From: Saccharomonospora marina XMU15
GTDB taxonomy: Bacteria; Actinomycetota; Actinomycetes; Mycobacteriales; Pseudonocardiaceae
NCBI RefSeq assembly: GCF_000244955.1
Contig: NZ_CM001439.1
Coordinates: 777,767 to 841,766 of the forward strand
DNA length: 64,000 nt
Reading direction: 5' to 3'
Part shown: piece after piece, positions 46,500 through 55,584 of the stretch
How the letters are laid out: the number at the start of each line of letters is the position of its first letter
Position numbering within the stretch: position 1 is the stretch's first letter
The notes under the pieces: generated by a model
Databases searched by the model: none
The model's input: only the letters and a program-made list of their open reading frames with translations
What the model was told of the DNA's origin: nothing
Made by a program: the position numbers and the translations under genes

Positions 46500-47354
46500 G
46501 TGACGGCGACGACTCTCGACGGCAGGGCCACCAAGGACGCCATCTTCTCCGAACTCGCGCCCAGGGTGGCCGCGCTCGCCGAGCAGGGCATCAAGCCCGG
46601 TCTGGCGACGGTGCTGGTAGGGGACGACCCGGGTTCGCACGCCTACGTGCGCATGAAGCACTCCGACAGCAACAAGGTCGGGGTGAACTCGATCCGCAGG
46701 GATCTGCCCGCCGACATCTCCCAGGCCAAGCTGGAGGCGGTGCTCGACGAGTTGAACGCCGATCCTGCCTGCACCGGCTACATCGTGCAGTTGCCGTTGC
46801 CCAAGCACCTGGACGCGGGCGCGATCCTGGAACGCATCGACCCCGACAAGGACGCCGACGGACTCGCCCCGGTCAGTCTTGGCAGGCTGGTGCTCGGCAA
46901 GCCCGGTCCGCTGCCGTGCACACCGCTGGGCATCGTCGAGTTGCTGCGCCGCTACGACGTCCCGCTCGACGGGGCCAGGGTCGCGGTCGTCGGCAGGGGC
47001 ATCACCGTGGGCAGGACACTGGGGCTGTTGCTCACCCGCCGCACCGAGAACGCAACGGTGACGCTCTGCCACACCGGCACCCGCGATCTCGCGGCCGAGG
47101 TCCGGCGAAGCGACATCGTCGTCGCGGCGGCGGGCTCGCCCGGCCTCGTCACCGCGGACATGGTCAAACCGGGCGCCGCGGTGCTCGACGTCGGCGTTTC
47201 CAGAGTGGACGGCAAGCTCACCGGCGACGTCGCAGCAGGGGTCGAGGAGGTCGCGGGCCACCTCGCGCCGAATCCGGGCGGTGTCGGTCCGATGACAAGG
47301 GCGATGCTCATCTCGAACGTCGTCGAAGCCGCCGAGCGGGCGGCGGCGCGGTGA
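46500..47354 (+). CDS. folD: Methylene-THF dehydrogenase / methenyl-THF cyclohydrolase
   Basis: 284 residues, bifunctional folate enzyme giving 10-formyl-THF, the cofactor for PurN and PurH. N-terminal catalytic motif [16 protein letters not shown] with Lys, [13 protein letters not shown], then NADP-binding [16 protein letters not shown] and the C-terminal [17 protein letters not shown] 46500 has GAAAGA upstream. It overlaps the DUF3017 gene by GTGA, as in M. tuberculosis. The 287-nt divergent interval 46213-46499 contains only a weak 17-codon frame at 46346. Confidence 0.96.
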   Translation: MTATTLDGRATKDAIFSELAPRVAALAEQGIKPGLATVLVGDDPGSHAYVRMKHSDSNKVGVNSIRRDLPADISQAKLEAVLDELNADPACTGYIVQLPLPKHLDAGAILERIDPDKDADGLAPVSLGRLVLGKPGPLPCTPLGIVELLRRYDVPLDGARVAVVGRGITVGRTLGLLLTRRTENATVTLCHTGTRDLAAEVRRSDIVVAAAGSPGLVTADMVKPGAAVLDVGVSRVDGKLTGDVAAGVEEVAGHLAPNPGGVGPMTRAMLISNVVEAAERAAAR

Positions 47355-47665
47355 ACTCGGCCGTGGAGACGAGCAAGGAAGGCGGCGGGGCCCGTCGGCG
47401 CCTGCTGACCCACCTTCCGTTCGCGCTCGTGCTGGCGTTGGTCGGGCTGGCTGCGGCGCGTATCGCGATGTACCACTGGCGGCAGGGTGCGGCGCTCATC
47501 GGCGGGGCCCTGCTGGTAGCGGCGGTGTTGCGGGCCGCGCTGTCCGACGAGCAGGCGGGGCTGCTGACCATCCGCAGCCGAGTGGTCGACGTGCTCAGTT
47601 ACGCCGGTCTGGGATTGCTGATCCTGTTCGTCGCGCTGACCATCACGGGCGGTCCGCTGGGCTGA
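47351..47665 (+). CDS. DUF3017 family membrane protein
   Basis: 104 residues, three membrane helices ([56 protein letters not shown]) after a short polar N-terminus. The folD-DUF3017 pair is conserved in actinobacteria. GTG overlaps the folD stop. Its stop codon lies in the loop of the terminator hairpin. Function unknown. Confidence 0.88.
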   Translation: MNSAVETSKEGGGARRRLLTHLPFALVLALVGLAAARIAMYHWRQGAALIGGALLVAAVLRAALSDEQAGLLTIRSRVVDVLSYAGLGLLILFVALTITGGPLG

Positions 47666-47685
47666 TCGCACCCAGCGGACCGCCC
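47647..47685. terminator. Bidirectional terminator, folD-DUF3017 and MFS gene
   Basis: A perfect 15-bp stem (47647-47661 and 47671-47685) with a 9-nt loop that contains the DUF3017 stop codon, between convergent genes. Confidence 0.85.
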
Positions 47686-47690
47686 GCTGG

Positions 47691-48890
47691 TTATGCCGCA
47701 GCAGGTTGTGGTTGTGGTTGTGGCTCCGGTTGGGCCTGTGACCGTGTCTGGCGACGGTCGAGCGTGCCCGCGACGCCGGCGAGGCTCAGTCCGAGCATCG
47801 CCAACAGCGCGCCCACCCAGTTCGGCGAGACGAGGCCCAGCCCACCGGCGATCACCATCCCGCCGAGGTAGGCACCGATCGAGTTCGCGATGTTGAACGC
47901 CGACTGCACGGCCGCGGAAACCATGGAAGGCGCGCCACCGGCCTTTTCCATGATCCGCGACTGCATCATGGGCCCGACCATGAAGGCGGCCATCCCGACG
48001 CCGAAGATCGTGATCGCGGCGCCGAGCTTGCTGTGTGCGGTGAAGGTGAACAGTGCCAGCACCACACCCAGGGCGAACAACGCACCGTACAGGCTGGGCA
48101 CCGGTGCCCGGTCCGCGAGCCGTCCTCCCACGATGTTGCCCGCTGTCATACCGAGTCCGGCGAGCGCGAGCAGGAAGGTCACCGTGGTCGGTTCGAAACC
48201 CGCGACACCGGTCAGCATCGGGGTCACGTAGCTGAGGCTGGCGAAGCCGCCGCCGAGTCCGAACGTGACTATGGCCAGTGCGAGCCACACCTGGGGCCGC
48301 CGGAAAGCGGCGAGTTCACCGCGCAGCGACGGCTGTGCGGGCCTCCCGTCGTACGGCACCAGCCTGGCGATCGCGGCGAGCGCGACCACACCGATGGCGG
48401 CCACCACACCGAAGGTGGCACGCCAGCCGACCTGCTGACCCAGCAGCGTGCCGAGCGGCACGCCGACGACGTTGGCCAGCGTCAGGCCGAGGAACATCAA
48501 CGAGACGGCCCGGGCTCTGCGGTGTTCGCCCGCGAGTTTGGCCGCCACGACGGCTCCCGCTCCGAAGAACGCGCCGTGTGGCAGTCCGGCCAGGAAGCGG
48601 AACACCACGCCGAACTCGTGGCTCGGCGCGACCGCGAACAGTGCGTTGCCCGCGGTGAACATCGCCATCATGGCCATGAGCACGGTCCTGCGGGCCATGC
48701 GCACGGCCGCCGCGGTGAGTAGTGGGGCTCCGACCACCACGCCCACGGCGTACGCGGTGATCAGATGTCCTGCTACCGGGATCGAGATGCGGAAGTCCTT
48801 TGCCGCCTCCGGCAACACTCCCATCATGACGAACTCGGTCGTACCGATGCCGAAGGCACCGATCGCGAGCGCGAGCAGCGCTACAGGCAC
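47691..48890 (-). CDS. MFS efflux transporter (DHA1/AraJ type)
   Basis: 399 residues, 12 membrane helices. N-terminal signature ALAIGAFGIGTTEFVMMGVLPE is typical of the AraJ/NepI-like drug/sugar exporter group; loop 2-3 has RMARRTVLM. The C-terminus is a Pro/Gln/Ala tail. GTG 48890 follows GGGAG by a few bases; 13 further codons upstream are open but unlikely. Substrate unknown. An inverted repeat 75 nt upstream may be its operator. Confidence 0.88.
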   Translation of the reverse strand: MPVALLALAIGAFGIGTTEFVMMGVLPEAAKDFRISIPVAGHLITAYAVGVVVGAPLLTAAAVRMARRTVLMAMMAMFTAGNALFAVAPSHEFGVVFRFLAGLPHGAFFGAGAVVAAKLAGEHRRARAVSLMFLGLTLANVVGVPLGTLLGQQVGWRATFGVVAAIGVVALAAIARLVPYDGRPAQPSLRGELAAFRRPQVWLALAIVTFGLGGGFASLSYVTPMLTGVAGFEPTTVTFLLALAGLGMTAGNIVGGRLADRAPVPSLYGALFALGVVLALFTFTAHSKLGAAITIFGVGMAAFMVGPMMQSRIMEKAGGAPSMVSAAVQSAFNIANSIGAYLGGMVIAGGLGLVSPNWVGALLAMLGLSLAGVAGTLDRRQTRSQAQPEPQPQPQPAAA

Positions 48891-48964
48891 AACACTCCCT
48901 TCGGGGACGGAGGTGCTGGGTTGACACACGTGGCTGGATCGATCAAGAAATCGGCCACAAAGAA

Positions 48965-49004
48965 AGACAGATCAGCGCGAACGTCGTCGTTGCTGTATCT
49001 GTCT
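48965..49004 (-). promoter_or_regulatory. Inverted repeat upstream of the MFS transporter gene
   Basis: AGACAGAT (48965-48972) and ATCTGTCT (48997-49004) are perfect inverted arms 24 nt apart. It could be an operator for a TetR- or MarR-like protein encoded elsewhere. Nothing else is seen in the 343-nt interval 48891-49233. Confidence 0.3.
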
Positions 49005-49233
49005 CTCGTCCAGTTCAACCCAGAACGGGCGCCATGTCATCTCCGGCAGGCCGTGATGTCAGCCACCTTGCCGAAGGTGCATGCGGCCGCTTCGAGCACT
49101 CTCCTCGTGAGAAGGGGCGTAGCGGGCCGGTGCAGTTGCCGACAGTCACGCACGTGCGTGTGGGGCGGGGATGCGACCCACCGGCCGTGACCGGCGAGGC
49201 GGCCGGGCACCGGCCCGCGTCAGGCAGTGGCGA

Positions 49234-49422
49234 TCACTCCTGGCGTTGCTCGACCTCGCTGTCCGGGCCGGGGAACATCAGTCCCTCGTGGCCGTCGGAG
49301 AACCGCACCAGATACGGCGGCCGACCCTTCTCGCCCCGGACCTCGACGATCTCGCCCTGTCGTTCACCTGCTCCGACAGTGCGTCCGTGCACACGAATCC
49401 GGTCTCCTACGGATGCTCGCAT
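49234..49422 (-). CDS. DUF1918 domain protein
   Basis: 62 residues, a small SH3-like beta-barrel family common in actinobacteria: VGDRIRVHGRTVG, GEIVEVRG, PPYLVRFSDGHEGLMFPGPD. ATG 49422 is selected; 12 upstream codons are open. It lies divergent from the asparagine synthetase gene. Function unknown. Confidence 0.88.
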   Translation of the reverse strand: MRASVGDRIRVHGRTVGAGERQGEIVEVRGEKGRPPYLVRFSDGHEGLMFPGPDSEVEQRQE

Positions 49423-49525
49423 CGTTGACCACCTCAGTACCGACCAGGGTAGGAGCATGTTCGAAACCGGTCGAGCCGGCGGCGACGACTACACTCGGTC
49501 GCAACCGAGGAGGTGCTTGGCACCC

Positions 49526-51049
49526 GTGTGTGGAATTGTCGCCGCGGTCGGCGACTTCGATGTGAACACCTGCAGACGCATGTTGGACCGGATCTCCCAC
49601 CGTGGTCCCGACGATTCGGGAGAGGTCCACCGGCCGGGTGTCTGGCTCGGTCATCAGCGATTGTCGATCATGGACGTGGCAGGCGGGCACCAGCCGATGG
49701 TCGACGCGGAGTCGACGACATACCTGGTGGTCAACGGCGAGATCTACAACCATCGACACATCAGGGAGGAGTTGGGGCACGAGCTGTTCGAGACCGGATC
49801 GGACAGCGAGGCGGCCCTGCACGCCTTCGTGGTGGACGGCCCCGCAGGCCTGGCCAGACTGCGTGGCATGTTCGCGCTGGCGTTCGCCTCGGAGGACGGT
49901 GGCTTTCTCGCCGCGCGTGACCCACTCGGCGTGAAGCCGCTCTACTGGGTGAGGCGCGATGAGGTGACCCTCTTCGCCAGTGAACTGCGTGCCTTCGATG
50001 CCGAAGATCGCCCGCTCGTGGAGACGTTCCCGCCGGGACACTGCTGGAGCCCGGTGGGCGGCCTGGTGCGGTTCGCCGACACCGTGCCAGCGCACGTGCG
50101 GCCCGCGCGGCGCGCGGAAGAGCCTGGCGTGTGGGAACGCTCGCTGGTGAAGTCCGTGCGCGAGGCCGTCGTGACCGCCGTCGAGAACCGCATGATGAGC
50201 GATGTCGGGGTCGGGGTGTTCCTTTCCGGCGGGCTCGATTCGGCCATCGTTGCCGCGGTGGCGGCCGAGTACGCGGCCAGGCACGGCCAGCCGCTGCCCA
50301 CCTTCGCGGTCGGTGCGCCCGGCAGTTCGGATCTCGCCGCCGCGCGCACGGTCGCCGAGTACCTGCATCGGCTGCACGGCAACATCGAGCACCACGAGAT
50401 CGCGATGACCGCGCGCGATGCCGTCGAGGCGCTGCCGAGGGCGGTGCGGGCCATCGAGCACTTCGACCCGTCACTGGTGCGCAGCGCCGTTCCCAACCTG
50501 CTGCTGGCCGAGTACGCCTCGCGGTGGGTGCACGCCGTGCTGACCGGCGAGGGAGCTGACGAGTTGTTCGCCGGGTACGCCTACTACCACGAGCAGCCCT
50601 TCACCGACCCCGACGCACTGCAGGCCGAGTTGGTGCGCACTGTCGGGGAGTTGCACCATCTCAACTTGCAGCGTTGCGATCGCGCCTCGATGGCGTTCGG
50701 GCTGGAGGCGCGGGAACCGTTCCTGGACCGGGAAGTCGTGGAGCTGGCGCTGTCCATCCCGCCGGAGCACAAGATGGTCCGGCCGGGGGTGGCCGAGAAG
50801 AAGTTGCTGCGCGAGGCCTTCGAGGGTTGTTTGCCGGAGGCGATCCTGAGCAGGGGCAAGGAACAGTTCGGCGACGGTTCGGGGGCCAAGGACGTGCTCG
50901 CGGAAGCCGTGCGTTCCTCGCCGGAGGTGGCTGCGGCCGACGGGGTGGAGTTGCGCAGTCGCGAGGAGGCGGCGTTCTACGCGATCTGGTGGGAGGAACT
51001 CGCGGGTATCCGGCCGGAACGCACGCTGGGGCGGTTCGCCACCACCTGA
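49526..51049 (+). CDS. asnB: Asparagine synthetase (glutamine-hydrolysing)
   Basis: 507 residues, shorter than the ~650-residue actinobacterial AsnB and closer to the E. coli type. GTG 49526 puts the nucleophile Cys at position 2 (CGIVAAVG), required for the amidotransferase; HRGPDDSGE and VVNGEIYNH follow. The synthetase domain has the P-loop [14 protein letters not shown] and [19 protein letters not shown] lies 12 nt upstream and TACACT (49492-49497) is a -10 candidate. Upstream in-frame codons would remove the N-terminal Cys and are rejected. Confidence 0.92.
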   Translation: MCGIVAAVGDFDVNTCRRMLDRISHRGPDDSGEVHRPGVWLGHQRLSIMDVAGGHQPMVDAESTTYLVVNGEIYNHRHIREELGHELFETGSDSEAALHAFVVDGPAGLARLRGMFALAFASEDGGFLAARDPLGVKPLYWVRRDEVTLFASELRAFDAEDRPLVETFPPGHCWSPVGGLVRFADTVPAHVRPARRAEEPGVWERSLVKSVREAVVTAVENRMMSDVGVGVFLSGGLDSAIVAAVAAEYAARHGQPLPTFAVGAPGSSDLAAARTVAEYLHRLHGNIEHHEIAMTARDAVEALPRAVRAIEHFDPSLVRSAVPNLLLAEYASRWVHAVLTGEGADELFAGYAYYHEQPFTDPDALQAELVRTVGELHHLNLQRCDRASMAFGLEAREPFLDREVVELALSIPPEHKMVRPGVAEKKLLREAFEGCLPEAILSRGKEQFGDGSGAKDVLAEAVRSSPEVAAADGVELRSREEAAFYAIWWEELAGIRPERTLGRFATT

Positions 51050-51109
51050 CCGTGCCGGCTCGCCCTTTGCTCGCCGGGGGGGTTATGGGAGTGCAGATCT
51101 CGCGGGCGA

Positions 51110-51148
51110 GAACGGGGGACTCGCGGGCAGGAACGGGGGACTCGCGGG
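51110..51148 (+). repeat. Tandem direct repeat between asnB and icd
   Basis: Two copies of GAACGGGGGACTCGCGGG at a 21-nt period (51110 and 51131), with a partial related TCTCGCGGGCGAG just before. It lies about 60 nt after the asnB stop. Role unknown. Confidence 0.75.
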
Positions 51149-51272
51149 TTCATGGGCATTACCACCGGGTAACCGAATGCCTCGGACACTCGCGCTCGTT
51201 TACCAGTACGCTTGTACCGCTACCACGTGCCGAGACGAACCGCGAAGATCCGCGAGAGGAGCCCCGCCGCTC

Positions 51273-52496
51273 ATGACCAAGATCAAGGTCGAGGGCACCG
51301 TCGTTGAGCTCGACGGCGATGAGATGACCCGCATTATCTGGCAGTTCATCAAAGAGAAGCTGATCCACCCCTACCTCGACATCAACCTCGAGTACTACGA
51401 CCTCGGCATCGAGGAGCGCGACCGCACCGACGACCAGATCACCGTTGAGGCGGCGAACGCGATCGCCAAGCACGGCGTCGGGGTCAAGTGCGCCACGATC
51501 ACACCCGACGAGGCGCGGGTCGAGGAGTTCGGCCTCAAGAAGATGTGGCGTAGCCCCAACGGCACCATCCGCAACATCCTCGGCGGTGTCGTCTTCCGCG
51601 AGCCGATCATCATCTCCAACATCCCCAGGCTGGTACCCGGCTGGACCAAGCCGATCATCATCGGCCGCCACGCGCACGCCGACCAGTACAAAGCAACCGA
51701 CTTCAAGGTGCCTGGGCCGGGAACGGTCACGATCACCTACACGCCCGACGACGGTTCCGAACCCATGGAGCTGGAGGTCGCGAGGTTCCCCGAGGGCGGT
51801 GGCGTCGCCATGGGGATGTACAACTACCGCCGCTCCATCGAGGACTTCGCGCGCGCTTCGCTGCGGTACGGGCTCGACAGGGGCATGCCCGTGTACATGT
51901 CGACGAAGAACACGATCCTCAAGGCCTACGACGGCATGTTCAAGGACATCTTCGCCGAGATCTTCGAAACCGAGTTCAAGGCCGACTTCGACGCCAAGGG
52001 TCTGACCTACGAGCACCGGCTCATCGACGACATGGTGGCCGCCTCGCTGAAGTGGGAGGGCGGCTACGTCTGGGCGTGCAAGAACTACGACGGTGACGTG
52101 CAGTCCGACACCGTCGCCCAGGGCTTCGGCTCTCTGGGATTGATGACGTCCGTGCTGCGCACCCCCGACGGCAGGACGGTGGAGGCCGAAGCCGCGCACG
52201 GCACCGTGACCCGCCACTACCGGCAGCACCAGCAGGGCAAACCGACCTCCACCAACCCGATCGCGTCGATCTTCGCCTGGACCAGGGGTCTTGAACACCG
52301 AGGCAAGCTGGACGGCAACTCCGAACTCGTCGGGTTCGCCAACAAGCTGGAACAGGTCGTGGTCGAGACCGTGGAGAGCGGGAAGATGACCAAGGACCTC
52401 GCCCTCCTCATCGGCAAGGACACCCCGTACCAGACCACCGAGGAGTTCCTCGCCACGCTGGACCGCAACCTCGCCGCCAAGATCGCGAAGGCGTGA
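51273..52496 (+). CDS. icd: NADP-dependent isocitrate dehydrogenase (eukaryote-like type)
   Basis: 407 residues, homodimeric type similar to mycobacterial Icd1. It makes 2-oxoglutarate and NADPH. Motifs: [29 protein letters not shown]-like [38 protein letters not shown] and [15 protein letters not shown] 51273 has GAGAGGAG about 12 nt upstream. Together with sucCD it supplies two TCA steps in the window. A hairpin follows. Confidence 0.96.
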   Translation: MTKIKVEGTVVELDGDEMTRIIWQFIKEKLIHPYLDINLEYYDLGIEERDRTDDQITVEAANAIAKHGVGVKCATITPDEARVEEFGLKKMWRSPNGTIRNILGGVVFREPIIISNIPRLVPGWTKPIIIGRHAHADQYKATDFKVPGPGTVTITYTPDDGSEPMELEVARFPEGGGVAMGMYNYRRSIEDFARASLRYGLDRGMPVYMSTKNTILKAYDGMFKDIFAEIFETEFKADFDAKGLTYEHRLIDDMVAASLKWEGGYVWACKNYDGDVQSDTVAQGFGSLGLMTSVLRTPDGRTVEAEAAHGTVTRHYRQHQQGKPTSTNPIASIFAWTRGLEHRGKLDGNSELVGFANKLEQVVVETVESGKMTKDLALLIGKDTPYQTTEEFLATLDRNLAAKIAKA

Positions 52497-52524
52497 CGCG
52501 GAACCTGACACGGAAGCTGTCGCG

Positions 52525-52555
52525 AGGCCCCGTCCGGTTCACCCGGCCGGGGCCT
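52525..52555 (+). terminator. Terminator after icd
   Basis: AGGCCCCG (52525-52532) pairs with CGGGGCCT (52548-52555); an inner CCGG-CCGG extends the stem. Confidence 0.75.
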
Positions 52556-52578
52556 TCGTACGGCTAGGATCAGGCGCC

Positions 52579-53112
52579 GTGTCAACAACGATCCGCGCTG
52601 CCGCCGCAGCGCTGTGCCTGCTCGGCGTGCTCTCGGTTGCCGGCTGCGGCCAGCGCATCGCCGGTACTCCGAGCGCGGCCGAGTCCACGGCCGGCACGGG
52701 CGAGCCGTCGTCGGCCCCGGTCACCGCGCCGAGTCCGACTCGGCAGAGCCGGTTGCCGCAGACCGGCGAGCCGGTGGACCTGGCAAGCCTGCAGGGCCTG
52801 TGGCGGGGGCAGTACCAGTGCGCGCAGGGCGAAACCGGTATGGAGCTGGAGATATCCGCGCCCGAGGGTGACACGGTCGAAGCCGTCTTCCGGTTCTTCG
52901 CGCTGCCCGGCCAGCCGCAGGGCCCCTCCGGCAGCTTCTCGATGCGTGGCCGAAACACCGAGACCGGCCTGGTGTTCGTGCAGCAGGAGTGGATCGAGCA
53001 ACCGGATGGCTACGTGATGGTCGACCTCGGCGTGTCGTCCGTGGAGGGGGACACCATGACCGGTCGGGTGGCAGGCCCCGGTTGCGGGGACTTCACCGTG
53101 ACGCGGCAGTGA
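52579..53112 (+). CDS. Putative secreted lipoprotein
   Basis: 177 residues. A signal peptide with lipobox LSVAGC gives lipidation at about Cys23, followed by a Ser/Thr/Pro linker (to about 60) and a beta-rich domain of about 115 residues (LASLQGLWRGQYQCAQGETG, VEAVFRFFALPG, GRVAGPGCGDFTVTR) with two Cys that could pair. Family not recognised. GTG start 24 nt after the icd terminator. Confidence 0.8.
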   Translation: MSTTIRAAAAALCLLGVLSVAGCGQRIAGTPSAAESTAGTGEPSSAPVTAPSPTRQSRLPQTGEPVDLASLQGLWRGQYQCAQGETGMELEISAPEGDTVEAVFRFFALPGQPQGPSGSFSMRGRNTETGLVFVQQEWIEQPDGYVMVDLGVSSVEGDTMTGRVAGPGCGDFTVTRQ

Positions 53113-53157
53113 CGAAGGGCGGCTCACCGCGCCGGGTGCGCGGCGAACAGCTGCTCG

Positions 53158-54093
53158 TCACGACCAGATGGTGACGAACACCGGAGGCCGGAATCGCGAA
53201 GGCGGTACCCCGCTGCCGGGCGAGCGCATCACCTGCATCGCGCCGGGCGTGCCGAGGAAGTGCCGCAGCGAAGCCGCCGCTACCGAGCAACGCTCGCGTG
53301 CGGGTGTGGTCACGTGCCAGCACAACGGCATCGGGGTCAGCGGAGTCGGGACCACGGCCAGTTCGTGACGCCGAAGCTGCGGCGCGACCAGGTGCTCGAT
53401 CGCGATCGAGGCACCACCCCCGCTCGCCGTTGCCGCCCAGGCCGCTGTCTGGTTGGTGAACACCTCGATGTTGGCGTCGGGGACGCCGAGGCCTCGCAGC
53501 AACCGCGCGGCGGCGCTGTCGGCGTCGGTCCCCGAGGGGTCCACCCGCCACTGCCACCCCGCGGGGTTGCCCGAAGGCGGTCGCCTCGGCGAGCCCACCA
53601 CCACCAACGCGCACCGAAACACCGGGACGCTGTCGAGCTCCGGATCGTCCAGCCGTGGACCCAGCGCCGCGTCGGCGAGCCGGTTGGCCACCAGCACGGG
53701 CATCTCGCCCACCTTCGCCAGCCCGGAGGAAACCTCGACGCCGCCGGTGCGCTTACCGAACGCCTCCAGCAGCGGGCTCGCGACGAACTCGGCGATCGTG
53801 CTGGTGACGGCCACCCTCAGCGGCTCGGCCACACCGTTGGCCCGGCGGACCGCGGCCTCGGCGTCGGCCCCGAGCGCCACCATGCGCGAGGCGATCGGCA
53901 GCAACCGCTTGCCGCCTGCCGTGAGGGTCATGCCGGCGGCGGTGCGCACGATCAGCTTGTCGCCGTGCTGCTGCCGCAGCGCCGCCAGCGCCTGCGAGAC
54001 GGCGGGCTCGCTCACGCCCAGCGCACGTGCCGCATCGGTGACCGAGCCGAGTCTGGCGACGAGCACGAAGGCGCTGAGCTGTCCGAGTGTCAT
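53158..54093 (-). CDS. LysR-family regulator, probable regulator of the CO dehydrogenase genes
   Basis: 311 residues. An N-terminal winged helix (about 1-60; LGQLSAFVLVARLGSVTDAARALGV split, EPAVSQALAALRQQHG) and a PBP-like effector domain. It is divergent from coxM with a CATAAG-N6-CTTATG palindrome between, as for LysR-type CutR near CO dehydrogenase genes in mycobacteria (known). ATG 54093 has AAGGGAG 4 nt upstream; an ATG at 54111 is less likely. Confidence 0.9.
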   Translation of the reverse strand: MTLGQLSAFVLVARLGSVTDAARALGVSEPAVSQALAALRQQHGDKLIVRTAAGMTLTAGGKRLLPIASRMVALGADAEAAVRRANGVAEPLRVAVTSTIAEFVASPLLEAFGKRTGGVEVSSGLAKVGEMPVLVANRLADAALGPRLDDPELDSVPVFRCALVVVGSPRRPPSGNPAGWQWRVDPSGTDADSAAARLLRGLGVPDANIEVFTNQTAAWAATASGGGASIAIEHLVAPQLRRHELAVVPTPLTPMPLCWHVTTPARERCSVAAASLRHFLGTPGAMQVMRSPGSGVPPSRFRPPVFVTIWS

Positions 54094-54129
54094 GGCACTC
54101 CCTTGTGACATCCCTCACGGACCAGGCTA

Positions 54130-54147
54130 CATAAGCATGCCCTTATG
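54130..54147. promoter_or_regulatory. LysR-type operator candidate between regulator and coxM
   Basis: CATAAG-CATGCC-CTTATG is a perfect 6-bp inverted repeat and fits the T-N11-A rule. It sits 37 nt from the regulator start and 42 nt before coxM. Confidence 0.6.
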
Positions 54148-54188
54148 CCGCCATTGCCCGAATCGTCAACCAGGGCGAATCTCGGCAC

Positions 54189-55070
54189 ATGCAGGTACCA
54201 GCGCAGTTCCAGTACGAGAAGGCAACGAGTGTCGAGCACGCACTGGAGTTGCTCGGCAGGTACGGATCGGAGAGCAGGCTGGTCGCGGGCGGACACAGCC
54301 TCATTCCCATGATGAAGCTGCGGCTCGCCCAGCCGGAGGCGTTGATCGACATCAACGACCTCGACGAACTGGCGAGGATCGCCGTCGAGGAGGACACCCT
54401 CGTCGTCGGCGCCATGGTCCGGCACGCCGACCTGCTCGACTCCGCGATCGCGGGCGAGCACTTCCCGATCTTCCACGACGCCGAGCGGCTGATCGCCGAT
54501 CCCGTGGTGCGTAACAGGGGAACCGTCGGTGGGTCGCTGTGCCAGGCGGACCCGTCGGAGGACCTGTCGGCCGCGTTCGCCGCGGTCCGTGCCGAGGCGG
54601 TGATCCAGGGCCCTCGTGGACGCAGAACCACGCCCGTGCGGGAATTCTTCACCGGCCCCTACCAGACCGCGGTGGAGCCGGACGAACTGCTCGTGCAGCT
54701 TCGCGTGCCCATCCGCTCCTCCGCATCGGCCTACGAGAAGGTGGAGCGGCGAGCGGGCGACTGGGCGGTGGCGGCGGTGGGTGCGGCGCTGCGGCTGGAG
54801 GGCGAGCAGCTCGCAGAGGTCGGCATCGGGCTGACGGCGCTGGGCGCGCCACAGTTCCACGCACCCGAGGCCGAGGAGTTCCTCACCGGCGGACCCGCCA
54901 CGCCGGAGCGCTTCGCCGAGGCGGGGCGGATCGCCGCGCAGCACTGCAACCCACTGGCCGACCAGCGCGGCCCCGTCGACTACAAGCGGCACCTCGCCGC
55001 GACGCTCACCACCCGCGCGCTGGGCAGCGCACTCAGCCGCTGGCGCGGCCGAAACCACCAGGAGGCCTGA
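54189..55070 (+). CDS. coxM: Carbon monoxide dehydrogenase medium (FAD) subunit
   Basis: 293 residues. FAD-binding motifs of the xanthine oxidase family: AGGHSLIPMMK (about 35-45) and GTVGGSLCQADPSED (about 115-129). It passes electrons from the Fe-S subunit to the quinone pool. First gene of coxMSL, 1 nt before coxS. The ATG lacks a strong Shine-Dalgarno sequence. Confidence 0.93.
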   Translation: MQVPAQFQYEKATSVEHALELLGRYGSESRLVAGGHSLIPMMKLRLAQPEALIDINDLDELARIAVEEDTLVVGAMVRHADLLDSAIAGEHFPIFHDAERLIADPVVRNRGTVGGSLCQADPSEDLSAAFAAVRAEAVIQGPRGRRTTPVREFFTGPYQTAVEPDELLVQLRVPIRSSASAYEKVERRAGDWAVAAVGAALRLEGEQLAEVGIGLTALGAPQFHAPEAEEFLTGGPATPERFAEAGRIAAQHCNPLADQRGPVDYKRHLAATLTTRALGSALSRWRGRNHQEA

Positions 55071-55071
55071 C

Positions 55072-55584
55072 ATGGAGATCACGGTCAACGTCAACGGCCA
55101 GTCCTACACCCGCGACGTGGAACCGCGCATGCTGCTGGTGCACTTCCTGCGCGACGAACTCGGCCTCACGGGCACGCACTGGGGCTGCGACACGTCCAAC
55201 TGCGGTGCCTGCGTGGCGTGGCTGGACGACACCCCGGTCAAGTCGTGCACGGTGCTTGCGGTGATGGCGGACGGCCACACGGTGCGGACGGTCGAGGGAC
55301 TGGAGAGCGCCGATGGGCTCGACCCCGTTCAGCAGGGCTTCATCGAATGCCACGGACTGCAGTGCGGGTTCTGCACCCCAGGGATGATGATGACCTCACG
55401 CTGGCTGCTCGACCACAATCCCGACCCGTCCGAAGCGGACATCCGGGAGGCCATTTCCGGGCAGCTGTGCCGCTGCACCGGTTACGAGAACATCGTCCGC
55501 TCCGTTCGCTGGGCCGCGGAACACGAGGCTGCTGCCGAGGGCGAGGCGGTCACCGAGGACACGAGCGTGGAGGTGCAGGCATGA
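55072..55584 (+). CDS. coxS: Carbon monoxide dehydrogenase small (2Fe-2S) subunit
   Basis: 170 residues. The plant-type 2Fe-2S cluster is bound by CDTSNCGAC and a later Cys; the second cluster domain has CGFCTPGM and CRCTGYENI. The last ~20 residues are an acidic extension. Overlaps coxL by ATGA; a GGAGG lies before the coxL start. Confidence 0.94.
   Translation: MEITVNVNGQSYTRDVEPRMLLVHFLRDELGLTGTHWGCDTSNCGACVAWLDDTPVKSCTVLAVMADGHTVRTVEGLESADGLDPVQQGFIECHGLQCGFCTPGMMMTSRWLLDHNPDPSEADIREAISGQLCRCTGYENIVRSVRWAAEHEAAAEGEAVTEDTSVEVQA

Noticed and set aside
49034-49525. N-terminal extension of asparagine synthetase
   Set aside because: It would be antisense to the DUF1918 gene and would bury the Cys that must be at the N-terminus of the mature enzyme.
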